This document shows, one piece after another, positions 49,294-58,901 of a DNA stretch of 64,000 nucleotides; the first letter of the stretch is position 1, and every line of letters starts with the position of its first letter. The DNA is from Sinanaerobacter sp. ZZT-01. GTDB taxonomy: Bacteria > Bacillota > Clostridia > Peptostreptococcales > Anaerovoracaceae. Made by a program: the position numbers and the translations under genes. The stretch covers positions 2,852,001 to 2,916,000 of the forward strand of contig NZ_CP141728.1 in NCBI RefSeq assembly GCF_035621135.1, read 5' to 3'. Under the pieces are notes generated by a model, which saw nothing but the letters and a program-made list of their open reading frames with translations, had not been told where the DNA came from and did not search any database.

Positions 49294-49962
49294 TTATTCT
49301 TTCATTAAGCTGACAGCGACACCGTCTCCGACTGCTAATACACAGGTCTCTGCTATTTCCGTGTTTGTAATATGGTTCAGATACTCCCGCATACGACGAA
49401 CGATTGTCTTATATCTGCGATTCAAAACAAAATCATCTGAAGCTGTCATTCCTTTAAATAGGATATTATCCGATACAATTAATGTGTTTTTTTTGCAAAG
49501 TGGCTGGCAAGCGTCCCAAAACGCTTGATATTGTGCTTTTGCAGCATCGATAAAAATAAAGTCATAGGGAACAGCTTGTTCCTCTTTCATCTGTTTTTGC
49601 AGAAAAACAAGGCTTTTTTTTGCATCTCCTTTTATGATCTGTATTCGTTCAGATTCACCCGCATTTTCAATATTCTTTATTGCAATTTCAGCATTTTCTT
49701 CTGAAATTTCTAATGTAGTAATCAATGCATCATCACAGACGGCGGCAAAATAAATCGCAGAATATCCCACAGCTGTTCCAATTTCAAGGATTTTTTTCGG
49801 TTGCCGCATACGCAATAGATTTCCAAGCAGTTGCTCTGTATCACGTAGAATAATTGGAACGTGATTGTTTTCTGCTTCTTTTCTTAATTCCTCTAAAAAT
49901 GAATTGAGCGGACGATATAATTCATCTAAATATGCCGTAACTTGTTGTGTGATAATGTTCAT
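49294..49962 (-). CDS. trmR: O-methyltransferase, TrmR-like tRNA 5-hydroxyuridine methyltransferase
   Basis: The 222-residue Rossmann-fold methyltransferase has the SAM motif ILEIGTAVGYSAIYFA, VTTLEISEENAEIA-like acidic loop (ITTLEISEENAE), DFIFIDAAKAQYQAFWD with metal-binding Asp, and VSDNILFKG. It is of the COMT-like O-methyltransferase 3 class. The neighbouring TrhP gene strongly suggests the TrmR role, methylating tRNA ho5U to mo5U. It starts 2 bases after the mltG stop and is 11 bases from trhP. Confidence 0.88.
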   Translation of the reverse strand: MNIITQQVTAYLDELYRPLNSFLEELRKEAENNHVPIILRDTEQLLGNLLRMRQPKKILEIGTAVGYSAIYFAAVCDDALITTLEISEENAEIAIKNIENAGESERIQIIKGDAKKSLVFLQKQMKEEQAVPYDFIFIDAAKAQYQAFWDACQPLCKKNTLIVSDNILFKGMTASDDFVLNRRYKTIVRRMREYLNHITNTEIAETCVLAVGDGVAVSLMKE

Positions 49963-49964
49963 TT

Positions 49965-51014
49965 TTATTCTCCAAATGTTTTTTTAATATATGCATTTTT
50001 ATCCTTCAAAAATTGATCATAATCATCGGTAAACGCATGGTATCCATCGCCTTTTGCTACAAAATAAACATAATTTGTATCTGCTGGGTACAGCGCAGCC
50101 TCGATTGCTTTCTTTCCCGGTGAGCAAACCGGACCAGGCGGCAATCCAAAATTTTGATACGTATTATATGGCGAATCGACCTCTGTATTTTTTGTCGTGA
50201 CTCGATCTGTGCGCTCATCCAGCACATATTGAACGGTTGCATCGACTTGCAGTTTCATGCCGATTTTCAGACGATTATAAATGACACTGGAAATCAGATC
50301 CATCTCATCTTCTTTTGCGGCCTCTCCCTGTATGATTGAAGCAATCGTAATGATTTCATTAATATTTAAACCTAGTTCCTTAGCTCTATCATAATATTCT
50401 GATTTGAAAACAGTATCAAACTGCAACAGCATTCGATTAATAATGTCTTGCTCAGAAGCAGTTGTATAAACGTCATATGTTTCAGGATATAAATAGCCTT
50501 CTAGGCGAAATTGACCTTGCGGTGCATATTTTAAAAATTCATAATTGTATTCTCCACTTTGCAATTCCTGTATAAAGAGTTCTTGATTAATTAAACCCTG
50601 TTCGCTTAGTTTCTCTCCAATTTTCTTTAACGTATACCCTTCCGGGATTGTAAAGCGAACGGTATTTACATTTCCGGATATGATTTTTTCCATCAACTTC
50701 AGCATAGACATATCTTTTGAAAGGATGTACTCTCCTGCTTTATATCTTCCATCATACCCCTTTGCTTTCGATTCTAAACGAAATACAGCGGTATTGCGGA
50801 TTAATCCATTGTCCTTTAAGATATCAGCAATTTCCCTTGTACTTGTTCCTGTCGGTATTTGAACGGAAATGGCCTGTGTGTTTTCTGCTTCTATAGGCTT
50901 TACAGCTTGCTCTAAAAATAAAAAAAATGCAGCAAAAGAAACCATACATATGCTTGCTAAAATGAGTAGTACGCGATTAAGCTTTTTCTTTTTCCTTTTT
51001 GATTTTTTTTCCAT
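49965..51014 (-). CDS. mltG: Endolytic murein transglycosylase MltG
   Basis: MltG cleaves nascent glycan strands at the membrane to end peptidoglycan polymerisation. The 349-residue protein has a basic cytoplasmic tail, one membrane segment (VLLILASICMVSFAAFFLFLE, about 14-34), a LysM-like subdomain (ISVQIPTGTSTREIADILKDNGLI) and the YceG catalytic domain with LEGYLYPETYDVY, ITIASIIQGEAAKEDEMDLISSVIYNRL (conserved catalytic Glu) and YNTYQNFGLPPGPVCSPG. ATG 51014 follows GGGAG; the longer frame to 51074 crosses the efp terminator. It heads the mltG-trmR-trhP group, as in many Firmicutes (yrrL-yrrM-yrrN). Confidence 0.93.
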   Translation of the reverse strand: MEKKSKRKKKKLNRVLLILASICMVSFAAFFLFLEQAVKPIEAENTQAISVQIPTGTSTREIADILKDNGLIRNTAVFRLESKAKGYDGRYKAGEYILSKDMSMLKLMEKIISGNVNTVRFTIPEGYTLKKIGEKLSEQGLINQELFIQELQSGEYNYEFLKYAPQGQFRLEGYLYPETYDVYTTASEQDIINRMLLQFDTVFKSEYYDRAKELGLNINEIITIASIIQGEAAKEDEMDLISSVIYNRLKIGMKLQVDATVQYVLDERTDRVTTKNTEVDSPYNTYQNFGLPPGPVCSPGKKAIEAALYPADTNYVYFVAKGDGYHAFTDDYDQFLKDKNAYIKKTFGE

Positions 51015-51048
51015 ATATAATCTCCCTATGTAATCAATATATGTTAAC

Positions 51049-51080
51049 AAAAAATTTTCGCAGAATGTTACCATTCTGCG
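51049..51080 (-). terminator. Terminator after efp
   Basis: Minus-strand stem CGCAGAATG/CATTCTGCG (51059-51080) with a four-base loop, followed by AAAATTTTTT. It separates efp from mltG. Confidence 0.85.
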
Positions 51081-51096
51081 AAATTATTTGTTGTAT

Positions 51097-51657
51097 TTAT
51101 TTAGCTCTGCCTAAATATTCGCCAGTTCTGGTGTCAATCTGAATCAGTTCTCCTTCTTCAATAAAAATTGGAACTTGAATCGATGCGCCGGTTTCCACAA
51201 CAGCTGCTTTCGTTACGTTTGTAGCGGTATCACCCTTTACACCCGGCTCTGTTTCAATAACCTTAAGATTTACAAAGTTTGGAGCTTCTACTAAGAATGC
51301 ATTCCCTTTATAAAATTTAATTGTAGCCATATCATTCTCTCTCAGGTATTTAATTGCATCTTCAACTTGCTCTTCTCCAATCGGAACTTGATCAAAGGTC
51401 TCTTGATCCATAAAATAATACAGTTCTCCATCATTGTATAAATACTGCATTTGTTTTGTATCAATGTGCGCCTTCGGGAATTTGTCGTTTGGATTAAAGG
51501 CTTCTTCTCTGGTTGCGCCAGTCAATATATTCTTATACTTGGTTCTCACAAAAGCTGCACCTTTTCCGGGCTTTACATGCTGAAAATCCAAAACTACATG
51601 TGGTTCTCCGTTAATATCAAATGTAACGCCTTTTCTAAAATCACTTGCATAAATCAT
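51097..51657 (-). CDS. efp: Elongation factor P
   Basis: EF-P rescues ribosomes paused at polyproline. The 186-residue three-domain beta-barrel protein matches the family end to end: [40 protein letters not shown], where the lysine in GKGAA is the potential modification site; then [12 protein letters not shown] and the C-terminal [25 protein letters not shown] and [12 protein letters not shown] signature. ATG 51657 is preceded by GGAGG. It follows the M24 peptidase gene by 38 bases, a pairing common in Firmicutes. Confidence 0.96.
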   Translation of the reverse strand: MIYASDFRKGVTFDINGEPHVVLDFQHVKPGKGAAFVRTKYKNILTGATREEAFNPNDKFPKAHIDTKQMQYLYNDGELYYFMDQETFDQVPIGEEQVEDAIKYLRENDMATIKFYKGNAFLVEAPNFVNLKVIETEPGVKGDTATNVTKAAVVETGASIQVPIFIEEGELIQIDTRTGEYLGRAK

Positions 51658-51695
51658 TGTTTACTCCTCCATTGTGATATATCTAATCAATCCTT

Positions 51696-52787
51696 TTAGA
51701 TAATAATTAGCTCTTTTTCTGAATGAACCGTGTTTATTATACCAAAAGAAGTGATAATTGCCAAGTCTTCAATTCGAATTCCAAACTTCTGCGGAAGATA
51801 AATTCCCGGTTCAATGGTAACTGTCATATTTTCTTTTAGAATTCCTTTTCCTCTTGGGCTCAAAGTTGGTGCTTCATGAATTTCAAGCCCGACTCCATGA
51901 CCAAGTCCATGCCCAAAATAGTCACCATAACCAGCGTCGCTAATGACTTGCCGTGCTAAACGGTCTCCTTCTGCATAAGTGATCCCTGGTTTCAGCCCTT
52001 CAATGGCTGATTTTTGCGCTTCTAAAACCAAATTATAGATTTGTTTTTGCTCTTTTGTTACAGAACCGATGGCAACGGTTCTTGTCATATCTGAGCAGTA
52101 ACCATCCAGAATGCATCCAAAATCCATGGTCAATAAATCACCGGGCTCTATTTTTTTTTCCGTCGGCACACCATGTGGCAAAGAACTCCTTATACCAGAA
52201 ACACAGATTGAATCAAAAGATAGTCCCATTGCACCATTTTTTTTAAAATAAAATTCAATTTCCAATGCCGCTTCTTTTTCAGTCATACCAGGTTTTAATA
52301 CCGTCAACATATGAGTGAAGCAATCATCCGTCAAGGAAGCGGCTTGCTTGACCGCATTTAATTCATATTCGTCCTTTATCAAGCGGATTCCTTCTACCAA
52401 CCCGCTGCAATCCTGCCATTGCACATTTTGAATATTCTTTTTTAGTTTACGATAACTATTTACTGTTAAGATATCGTTTTCAATTCCAATAACAGATAGC
52501 TGCATCTCTTTCAAAAAATCCATCTCTGAGTATTGATTGTCAATTAAAACAATCTCATACATCGGGCAGGTTTCTTTTGCGGCTTCTATATATCGAAAAT
52601 CTGTCAGTAAATAATTTTTATATTTTGTAAGAAGAAGATAGCAATTTGAGGATGGAAAATCACATAAATAAATCTGATTTTCCTTTTTTGTGATCCAAAT
52701 TGCATCAAGTTGCTGTTCCTTTAATGCATTTCTTACTTTTGTAATTCTGTTTGAGATTCGAATTGCTTTTTCCGACTTATTTTCCAA
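51696..52787 (-). CDS. M24 family metallopeptidase (Xaa-Pro aminopeptidase type)
   Basis: The 363-residue pita-bread-fold aminopeptidase probably removes N-terminal residues before proline. The N-terminal creatinase-like domain (about 1-130) is followed by the catalytic domain with all five metal ligands recognisable: the two Asp in MDFGCILDGYCSDMTRT, the His in GHGLGHGVGLEIHEAPT, Glu in TIEPGIYLP and Glu in GIRIEDLAII. It sits upstream of efp and overlaps ylbF by 11 bases. Confidence 0.92.
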   Translation of the reverse strand: MENKSEKAIRISNRITKVRNALKEQQLDAIWITKKENQIYLCDFPSSNCYLLLTKYKNYLLTDFRYIEAAKETCPMYEIVLIDNQYSEMDFLKEMQLSVIGIENDILTVNSYRKLKKNIQNVQWQDCSGLVEGIRLIKDEYELNAVKQAASLTDDCFTHMLTVLKPGMTEKEAALEIEFYFKKNGAMGLSFDSICVSGIRSSLPHGVPTEKKIEPGDLLTMDFGCILDGYCSDMTRTVAIGSVTKEQKQIYNLVLEAQKSAIEGLKPGITYAEGDRLARQVISDAGYGDYFGHGLGHGVGLEIHEAPTLSPRGKGILKENMTVTIEPGIYLPQKFGIRIEDLAIITSFGIINTVHSEKELIII

Positions 52788-53109
52788 TGCGAATCACTTC
52801 CCCAAGAATACCGTATACATCCGAAACCAATTTAGTAAAGCCTAGTTCTGCCTGCATATATTCAGCAGCTAGAGGGTCGGCCATAACAATTTGATATAAG
52901 GATTGTACTTGTTCCATAATACTTTGATCTGCATTTCCGGTCAGCATTTGCTGTGTTTGCATCTGCATATTTTTATCCTGAAAATCATTAATCATCTCAC
53001 TTAATTCTGCGTTATGAGAGATCTTTTCTTTTTTTTCCATATAATTTTTGTATTCCTGCGACTCTTTTAACGCTTTTGCCAGTTCATGCGCTTTATCATA
53101 AGGGTTCAT
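52777..53109 (-). CDS. YlbF/YmcA family regulator
   Basis: The 110-residue helical protein belongs to the YlbF/YmcA (DUF964) family: NPYDKAHELAKALKESQEYKNYMEKKEKI at the N-terminus, MINDFQDKNMQMQTQQMLTG in the middle. In B. subtilis, YlbF forms the Y-complex with YmcA and YaaT, which steers RNase Y mRNA processing; this role in Clostridia is inferred. It lies between rnj (10 bases) and the M24 gene (overlap), so it is next to another mRNA-decay gene. Confidence 0.88.
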   Translation of the reverse strand: MNPYDKAHELAKALKESQEYKNYMEKKEKISHNAELSEMINDFQDKNMQMQTQQMLTGNADQSIMEQVQSLYQIVMADPLAAEYMQAELGFTKLVSDVYGILGEVIRIGK

Positions 53110-53119
53110 AAATATCCTC

Positions 53120-54796
53120 CTATACTTCTAAAAAGATTGGTAAAATAACGGGGCTTCTCTTCGTTCTCTGATAAATAAAATTCCGCAGTTCATCACGAAC
53201 AGCCACTTTCAGTGCAGCCCAGTCTCGAACACCTTCAGAATGGCATCGTTCTAAGCGTGCTTCTACAACTTTTCTTGCAGAATCAATCAAGTCTTCGGAT
53301 TCTCTGACGTACACAAATCCCCTGGAAATGATATCTGGCCCTGAGGTAACCATTCCTGTTCCTTTTTGTATTCCTGCAACGACGATAATCAAGCCTGCTT
53401 CCGATAGCAGTTTTCGGTCCCTGAGAACAATGTTTCCAACATCGCCAACACCGAGTCCGTCTACCATTACTGAAGAGCAAGGAACCTCCTCTTTGCATTT
53501 TTCAACCTTATTTCTTCTTAGAGAGAGTACTTGTCCATTTTCTAAGATAAAAATATGGTCTTTACGCATCCCTAGATTTTCTGCAATTAAAGAATGCTGA
53601 CGCAAATGGCGGTATTCTCCATGTACAGGTAAAAAATACTTCGGTTTTATTAGAGAATGAACCAATTTCAGCTCTTCTGCACACGCATGTCCAGAAACAT
53701 GAATATCGGCAATGTCATTATAAATTACCTCAGCACCTTTTTCAAACAGTTTGTTTACAATATTGGAAACTGTTTTTTCATTTCCTGGAACTGGGCTGGA
53801 GGAAAGGACAACGACATCTCCTTTTTTTATTTGTACCGCTTTGTGATCATTCGAAGCCATTCTTGCTAGTGCGGACATAGGTTCTCCTTGACTTCCTGTA
53901 GTAATGATGACAAGTTCAGAATCCTTTATGTTTTTTATTTTATTAATATCAACTAAAACGCCGTCAGGGACTTTTAAATATCCAAGCTCAATAGAAATAT
54001 TTACGACATTCAGCATGCTTCTTCCTGAAATTGCAACTTTTCTTTTAAATTTTAATGCGGTATCTATAATTTTTTGCACTCGATGTACATTGGAAGAAAA
54101 AGTAGCAATTAATATTCTCGTATTATAGGAGCGGAAAATATTTTCAAGAGTGACACCGACGGTTTTTTCCGAAGCAGTATATCCCTTTCTTTCTGCATTT
54201 GTGCTATCCGCGAGCATTAACAGAACCCCTTTGTTTCCGATTTCTGCTAAACGGTGAAAATCAATCGGCTCTCCATCAAGTGGCGTATAATCGATTTTAA
54301 AATCTCCTGTATGAAAGACTCTTCCTGCTGGTGTATCAATAGCAAGACAGATTGCATCTGCAATGGAGTGCGTCGTTCGTATGGTCTGAACTTTAAAGTC
54401 ACCCAACTTTACCGTATCACCTGCTGTGATAACATTTAGATTTCCTTTAATGCCATGTTCTTTTAGTTTGTTTTCGACAAGCCCAAGTGTGAGTCTCGTT
54501 CCATAAATCGGCAGATTGATTTCTTTTAACAAATAAGGAATTGCGCCGATATGATCTTCGTGACCGTGAGTCAGCACCATACCTCTGATCTTCTCTCTGT
54601 TTTTGATCAGATAACTGAAATCGGGAATCACGATATCTATTCCGTACATTTCATCATCGGGGAAAGACAAGCCGCAGTCAATGATCATTAAATCATTCTT
54701 TGATTCCAAGACGGTAATGTTTTTGCCGATCTCATTTAATCCGCCAAGTGGAATCAATTTAATGCTTCCTCCCCTATTATTGTTGTTGATTTTCAA
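53120..54796 (-). CDS. rnj: Ribonuclease J
   Basis: RNase J is a metallo-beta-lactamase/beta-CASP nuclease for mRNA decay and rRNA 5' maturation. The protein of about 558 residues contains LIPLGGLNEIGKNITVLE, the metal motif VLTHGHEDHIGAIPYLL, THSIADAICLAIDT, FHTGDFKID, the beta-CASP segment with ITTGSQGEPMSALARMA, and HVSGHACAEELKLV plus LPVHGEYRH. The start is uncertain: TTG 54796 has AGAAAGGA 7-8 bases upstream, ATG 54805 abuts that site, and a stronger AGGGGAGG lies inside the frame before TTG 54757. It follows leuS by about 40 bases. Confidence 0.93.
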   Translation of the reverse strand: MKINNNNRGGSIKLIPLGGLNEIGKNITVLESKNDLMIIDCGLSFPDDEMYGIDIVIPDFSYLIKNREKIRGMVLTHGHEDHIGAIPYLLKEINLPIYGTRLTLGLVENKLKEHGIKGNLNVITAGDTVKLGDFKVQTIRTTHSIADAICLAIDTPAGRVFHTGDFKIDYTPLDGEPIDFHRLAEIGNKGVLLMLADSTNAERKGYTASEKTVGVTLENIFRSYNTRILIATFSSNVHRVQKIIDTALKFKRKVAISGRSMLNVVNISIELGYLKVPDGVLVDINKIKNIKDSELVIITTGSQGEPMSALARMASNDHKAVQIKKGDVVVLSSSPVPGNEKTVSNIVNKLFEKGAEVIYNDIADIHVSGHACAEELKLVHSLIKPKYFLPVHGEYRHLRQHSLIAENLGMRKDHIFILENGQVLSLRRNKVEKCKEEVPCSSVMVDGLGVGDVGNIVLRDRKLLSEAGLIIVVAGIQKGTGMVTSGPDIISRGFVYVRESEDLIDSARKVVEARLERCHSEGVRDWAALKVAVRDELRNFIYQRTKRSPVILPIFLEV

Positions 54797-54833
54797 AAAA
54801 TACATCCTTTCTTTCTGTGGGACATCCCACCTG

Positions 54834-57305
54834 TTATTTTACGACTATATTCAATAATTTACCCGGAACGGCAATGACTTTTACGATTTGTTTTCCGCTC
54901 AAAAGTGCTTTTACTTTCTCATCGTCCATAGCTGCACTTGTAAAAGTTTCTTTGTCTAGTCCTGTAGGTATTTGAATTCTTTCTTTAACCTTACCATTTA
55001 ATTGGATGGCAATTTCCACTGTATCTCGCACTAAAGCAGCTTCATCATACGTTGGCCAAGCTGCATTATAAGCATAACCTTCATGGTTTGTATGCTTCCA
55101 CATTTCTTCACAAATATGCGGAACAAACGGATTTAATAAGAGAATAAGCGAATCAACGGCATGCTTAAACAAACCTAGATTCATGTCGTCCAAAGCTTTA
55201 TATTTATACATTTCATTGACCAGTTCCATAATAGAGCTGAGAGCTGTATTAAAGTTAAAGCGATTTCCTATGTCTTCGCTTACTTTTTTTATGGTGCTAT
55301 TTAGAACAAAAGCCAAATCTTTATCTTCTTTTGTCTCTAAAGTAAACTGTGCTGGTATATCATTTGTGATTTCAGCTGCTTCATATACCAATCGATATAC
55401 ACGATTTAAGAAACGAAAGCTTCCTTCCACTCCGGCATCTGACCATTCTAATTCTTTTTCCGGAGGAGCAGCAAACAAAATAAACAGTCGTGCAGTATCG
55501 GCTCCATATTTACTTATAATTTCTTCCGGGCTGACTACATTTCCTACGGATTTTGACATTTTACTACCGTCCTTAAGAACCATTCCTTGCGTTAAAAGAT
55601 TTGCAAACGGTTCTTCTACCGGAGAATAGCCAATATCATACAGTACTTTTGTAAAGAAGCGGGCATACAATAAATGTAAGATAGCATGTTCCACTCCACC
55701 AATATACTGATCGACGTTCATCCAATATTTTGCTTTCTCTTTAGAAAACATTTCTTTATCATTTTTCGCATCAGTATATCTTAAGAAATACCAAGAAGAG
55801 TCTAGGAAGGTATCCATTGTATCCATTTCTCTTTTGGCGGGTTTTCCGCATTTCGGACAAACCGCTTTGGAAAAGGTTTGACTGGTAGTAAGAGGCGATT
55901 CTCCTTTTCCTGAAAAAACAACATCAGTTGGTAATTCCACAGGAAGGTTTTCCAGCTTTTCCGGAACCCATCCGCATTCTTCACAATAAACCATAGGAAT
56001 TGGACAGCCCCAGTATCTCTGTCTTGAAATAAGCCAATCACGAAGACGGAAATTAATGGATTTTGTTCCGATTTTCTTTTCTTCTAAATATTCAATGATT
56101 TGATTCTGAGCAGAAATATTATCCAGCCCGTTAAAGCGATCGGAATTAATTAATTTTCCTTCCGCAACGAGTGCATCTTCTAAGTTATAAATATCAATGG
56201 AAGGGTCTTTTGCTTCTACAACTGGTAGAAGCTCTAGATTATATTTTTTTGCAAAATCAAAATCACGCTGGTCATGTGCAGGGACAGCCATAACGGCTCC
56301 TGTTCCATAATCCATCAGAACGTAATTTGCGATATAAATCGGAATCTCCTTCCCATTCATTGGGTTAATTGCATAGCTTCCAATAAACATCCCCTCTTTT
56401 TCTAAGGTGGTTGAGGTACGATCAATGTCACTCAAATGCTGAAGTTTATTTAAAAAGGCTTTCGCTGAGTCTTCATATTCAGTGCCAGAAACAAGCTCTT
56501 TAACATAAGGATGCTCCGGTGCCAGTACCATATAAGTGACTCCATACAAAGTATCAACTCGTGTGGTAAAAATCCGAAGTTTCTTTTCAAATCCTTTAAT
56601 GGTAAAATCAACTTCTGCACCCACACTTTTCCCTATCCAGTTTTTCTGCATGGTTTTAACTTTATTCGGCCATCCTTCTAATTGATCTAAATCATCCAAA
56701 AGGCGATCTGCATAATCGGTAATTTTTAAATACCATTGATCTAAATCTTTTTTTCCGACATTGGTTGAACAGCGTTCACATTTTCCATCAACAACCTGTT
56801 CATTAGCTAGTACAGTTTGACAGGATGGACACCAGTTTACCGGATTCTTCTTCTTATATGCTAAGCCTTTTTCATAAAATTGAATAAAAATCCATTGCAT
56901 CCATTTATAGTACTCTGGCGTACAAGTAGCGATTTCCCGTTCCCAGTCATAGTTGAATCCAAGCTGTTTTAACTGCTCTCTCATTTCTGCTATGTTTTGT
57001 TTTGTCCATACGGCTGGATGAATGCCATGTTTAATTGCGGCGTTTTCTGCGGGCAGACCAAAAGAATCCCATCCCATCGGATGAAGAACATTGTAGCCCT
57101 TCATTGTCAAGTAACGCGCAGTAACATCACCAATAGAATAATTCCTTACATGACCCATGTGAAGTTTTCCGGAAGGGTATGGAAACATTTCAAGAAGATA
57201 AAATTTTTCTTTTCCCTTATCTTCTGTTGTATGGAATAAGCTATTTTTTTGCCAAATATCCTGCCATTTTTTTTCAATGTCAGTAAAATCATAATGTTGT
57301 TGCAT
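54834..57305 (-). CDS. leuS: Leucine--tRNA ligase
   Basis: Leucyl-tRNA synthetase of 823 residues, bacterial length. Class I motifs are intact: [18 protein letters not shown] (HIGH-type) and KMSKSVGN (KMSKS). The zinc site ([21 protein letters not shown]) follows, then the CP1 editing domain with [18 protein letters not shown], and [18 protein letters not shown] second Cys cluster lies in CGWVPEKL / [18 protein letters not shown]. It starts 13 bases after the yqeK-rsfS stop, so no T-box or leader is present ahead of it. Confidence 0.97.
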   Translation of the reverse strand: MQQHYDFTDIEKKWQDIWQKNSLFHTTEDKGKEKFYLLEMFPYPSGKLHMGHVRNYSIGDVTARYLTMKGYNVLHPMGWDSFGLPAENAAIKHGIHPAVWTKQNIAEMREQLKQLGFNYDWEREIATCTPEYYKWMQWIFIQFYEKGLAYKKKNPVNWCPSCQTVLANEQVVDGKCERCSTNVGKKDLDQWYLKITDYADRLLDDLDQLEGWPNKVKTMQKNWIGKSVGAEVDFTIKGFEKKLRIFTTRVDTLYGVTYMVLAPEHPYVKELVSGTEYEDSAKAFLNKLQHLSDIDRTSTTLEKEGMFIGSYAINPMNGKEIPIYIANYVLMDYGTGAVMAVPAHDQRDFDFAKKYNLELLPVVEAKDPSIDIYNLEDALVAEGKLINSDRFNGLDNISAQNQIIEYLEEKKIGTKSINFRLRDWLISRQRYWGCPIPMVYCEECGWVPEKLENLPVELPTDVVFSGKGESPLTTSQTFSKAVCPKCGKPAKREMDTMDTFLDSSWYFLRYTDAKNDKEMFSKEKAKYWMNVDQYIGGVEHAILHLLYARFFTKVLYDIGYSPVEEPFANLLTQGMVLKDGSKMSKSVGNVVSPEEIISKYGADTARLFILFAAPPEKELEWSDAGVEGSFRFLNRVYRLVYEAAEITNDIPAQFTLETKEDKDLAFVLNSTIKKVSEDIGNRFNFNTALSSIMELVNEMYKYKALDDMNLGLFKHAVDSLILLLNPFVPHICEEMWKHTNHEGYAYNAAWPTYDEAALVRDTVEIAIQLNGKVKERIQIPTGLDKETFTSAAMDDEKVKALLSGKQIVKVIAVPGKLLNIVVK

Positions 57306-57318
57306 CTTAAACTACCTC

Positions 57319-58182
57319 CTAATTTTCCGTTTCCTCAAACGGAACAATTTCACAGTCACCCCAAACCTTATCAATATTATATCGTTCTCTTTGCTCTAGT
57401 GAAAATAAATTTACGATAACATCGCCGAAATCCATTAGAATCCAACCGCTCGTTCCCTTTCCTTCAATATGCTTTACTAATATGTTATCCTTTGCAAGGC
57501 GATCTTCAATCTCGTCTGATAAGGTTGAAAGCTGCCTCTCTGAATTTGCAGATGCAATTACAAAAAAATCTGCAAAGGAAGACTTTTCTTTTATATCCAT
57601 CACCACGATATCAATCGCTTTTTTTTGGTCTAACGCAGCGGCTACAGACAGTGCAATCTCTTTATTTTCCATATGATCTCCTTTTTTAATATCCAAGTAA
57701 GCTTCTAACGTATTATGGTCCAATTCCAAACCATTTTCGGCAACATACCGCATTGTATTTTGAAGTGCCTGCAAACAAGCAGCATCCAAATCCTTATACG
57801 CTAAGAGTCGAAGCTTTTCCACTCCGGGATAGCTTCGATTCGGCTCGATGGCATCTGCCAAATATAATATTTTTTCCAACAAAGACATTCCCGCTCTTCC
57901 TGTAGTATGAAAACGTACAGCGTTGCAAATATCTTCGTCATAAATTTGATAGGTATTTTGTAGAGCATCTGCAGCAATACTTCCGTGGAGCAAGTTTCCT
58001 CTTTCCCGGAATGCATCGTGAAACAATGCTCCTAACTCAGCTTTTTCTGCATCAGCCCCATATTTAACAGCTAATTTCTTTGCTTCTTCTACAACACCAA
58101 AGGTGTGAGTTAAACGTTTTTGTTTTAAATTCTTTGTGATGTAATCAGTGATTTCTTTCTTTATTCCATTTTTTGTATACAT
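57319..58182 (-). CDS. Fused YqeK (HD-domain diadenosine tetraphosphatase) and RsfS (ribosome silencing factor)
   Basis: One open frame of 287 residues encodes two proteins that are normally separate. Residues 1-165 match YqeK, an HD-domain Ap4A hydrolase (RLTHTFGVVEEAKKLA, ALFHDAFRE with the HD pair, HGSIAADAL, VRFHTTGRAGMSLLEKILYLADAIEP). Residues 171-287 match RsfS (MENKEIALSVAAALDQKKAIDIVVMDI... FADFFVIASANSERQL... GTSGWILMDFGDVIVNLF), which blocks ribosomal subunit joining through L14. At the junction, AAAGGAGATCAT precedes an in-frame ATG (57672), so RsfS may also be made alone. Neighbours are nadD and leuS, as for separate yqeK and rsfS. Confidence 0.9.
   Translation of the reverse strand: MYTKNGIKKEITDYITKNLKQKRLTHTFGVVEEAKKLAVKYGADAEKAELGALFHDAFRERGNLLHGSIAADALQNTYQIYDEDICNAVRFHTTGRAGMSLLEKILYLADAIEPNRSYPGVEKLRLLAYKDLDAACLQALQNTMRYVAENGLELDHNTLEAYLDIKKGDHMENKEIALSVAAALDQKKAIDIVVMDIKEKSSFADFFVIASANSERQLSTLSDEIEDRLAKDNILVKHIEGKGTSGWILMDFGDVIVNLFSLEQRERYNIDKVWGDCEIVPFEETEN
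57670..57685 (-). promoter_or_regulatory. Internal Shine-Dalgarno and start for RsfS within the fused gene
   Basis: On the minus strand AAAGGAG lies 5 bases before ATG 57672, in frame with both halves. It looks like the original rsfS translation start left in place after the upstream stop codon was lost. Confidence 0.65.
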
Positions 58183-58238
58183 TCCATTGTACCATTAATC
58201 TTTTTCATTGACAAGCTTGACATAAATTCCAAAAATAT

Positions 58239-58850
58239 TTACTTTCTGCTATATAATTGATGTGCGAGTGCATACTCAGCAACAGAATCAGGCAACAGAT
58301 ATTTTATGGACTTTCCATAATATAGACGCTCCTTGATATCAGTAGAAGAAATGTCAACCTGCGGCATTTCAACTGTTTCTACTTTCGTATGATAACGGGA
58401 TCGAACTTCAGTCATAACATATTCCAGTGCTTCTATCTGATACCCTGGACGATTGCCGACTAAAAATGAAAATTCAGTCAGCAATTCTTTCGAATGAGAC
58501 CAATTCATTATACTTAAAAATGCATCTGTACCAGTAATAAAATATAATTCTGTTTGGTCTCCCCATTCCTTTTTTAAAGCTTGGAGAGTTTCAATTGTAT
58601 AGGATACCGTTTTCTTTTGCAACTCATAATCGGAAATAAAAAAGTAAGGGTTTTCTTCAATTGCCTCACGGACCATGTTATAGCGGTCTTCTCCTCTCGT
58701 CGGGACTGTATTTAATTTAAATGGAGAAATTTTTGCGGGAACAAAAATAACACGACTTAGATCAAATGTGCAGCGTGCCTGTTCTGCCAGTAATAGATGC
58801 CCATAATGAATGGGGTCAAAGCTTCCTCCGAAAATGCCGATTTTATTCAT
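58239..58850 (-). CDS. nadD: Nicotinate-nucleotide adenylyltransferase
   Basis: NadD adenylates nicotinate mononucleotide to deamido-NAD. The 203-residue protein has the nucleotidyltransferase motif KIGIFGGSFDPIHYGHLLLAEQA, VIFVPAKISPFK, YFITGTDAFLSIMNW and, near the C-terminus, QVDISSTDIKERLYYGKSIKYLLPDSV with the ISSTxIR-type motif. It heads the nadD-yqeK/rsfS-leuS group. Start ATG 58850 follows TAGAGGTG. Confidence 0.95.
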   Translation of the reverse strand: MNKIGIFGGSFDPIHYGHLLLAEQARCTFDLSRVIFVPAKISPFKLNTVPTRGEDRYNMVREAIEENPYFFISDYELQKKTVSYTIETLQALKKEWGDQTELYFITGTDAFLSIMNWSHSKELLTEFSFLVGNRPGYQIEALEYVMTEVRSRYHTKVETVEMPQVDISSTDIKERLYYGKSIKYLLPDSVAEYALAHQLYSRK

Positions 58851-58901
58851 TTTTCACCTCTAAATGATGGGGTGCATTTTTTTATATTAGATGAAAGTAT
58901 G

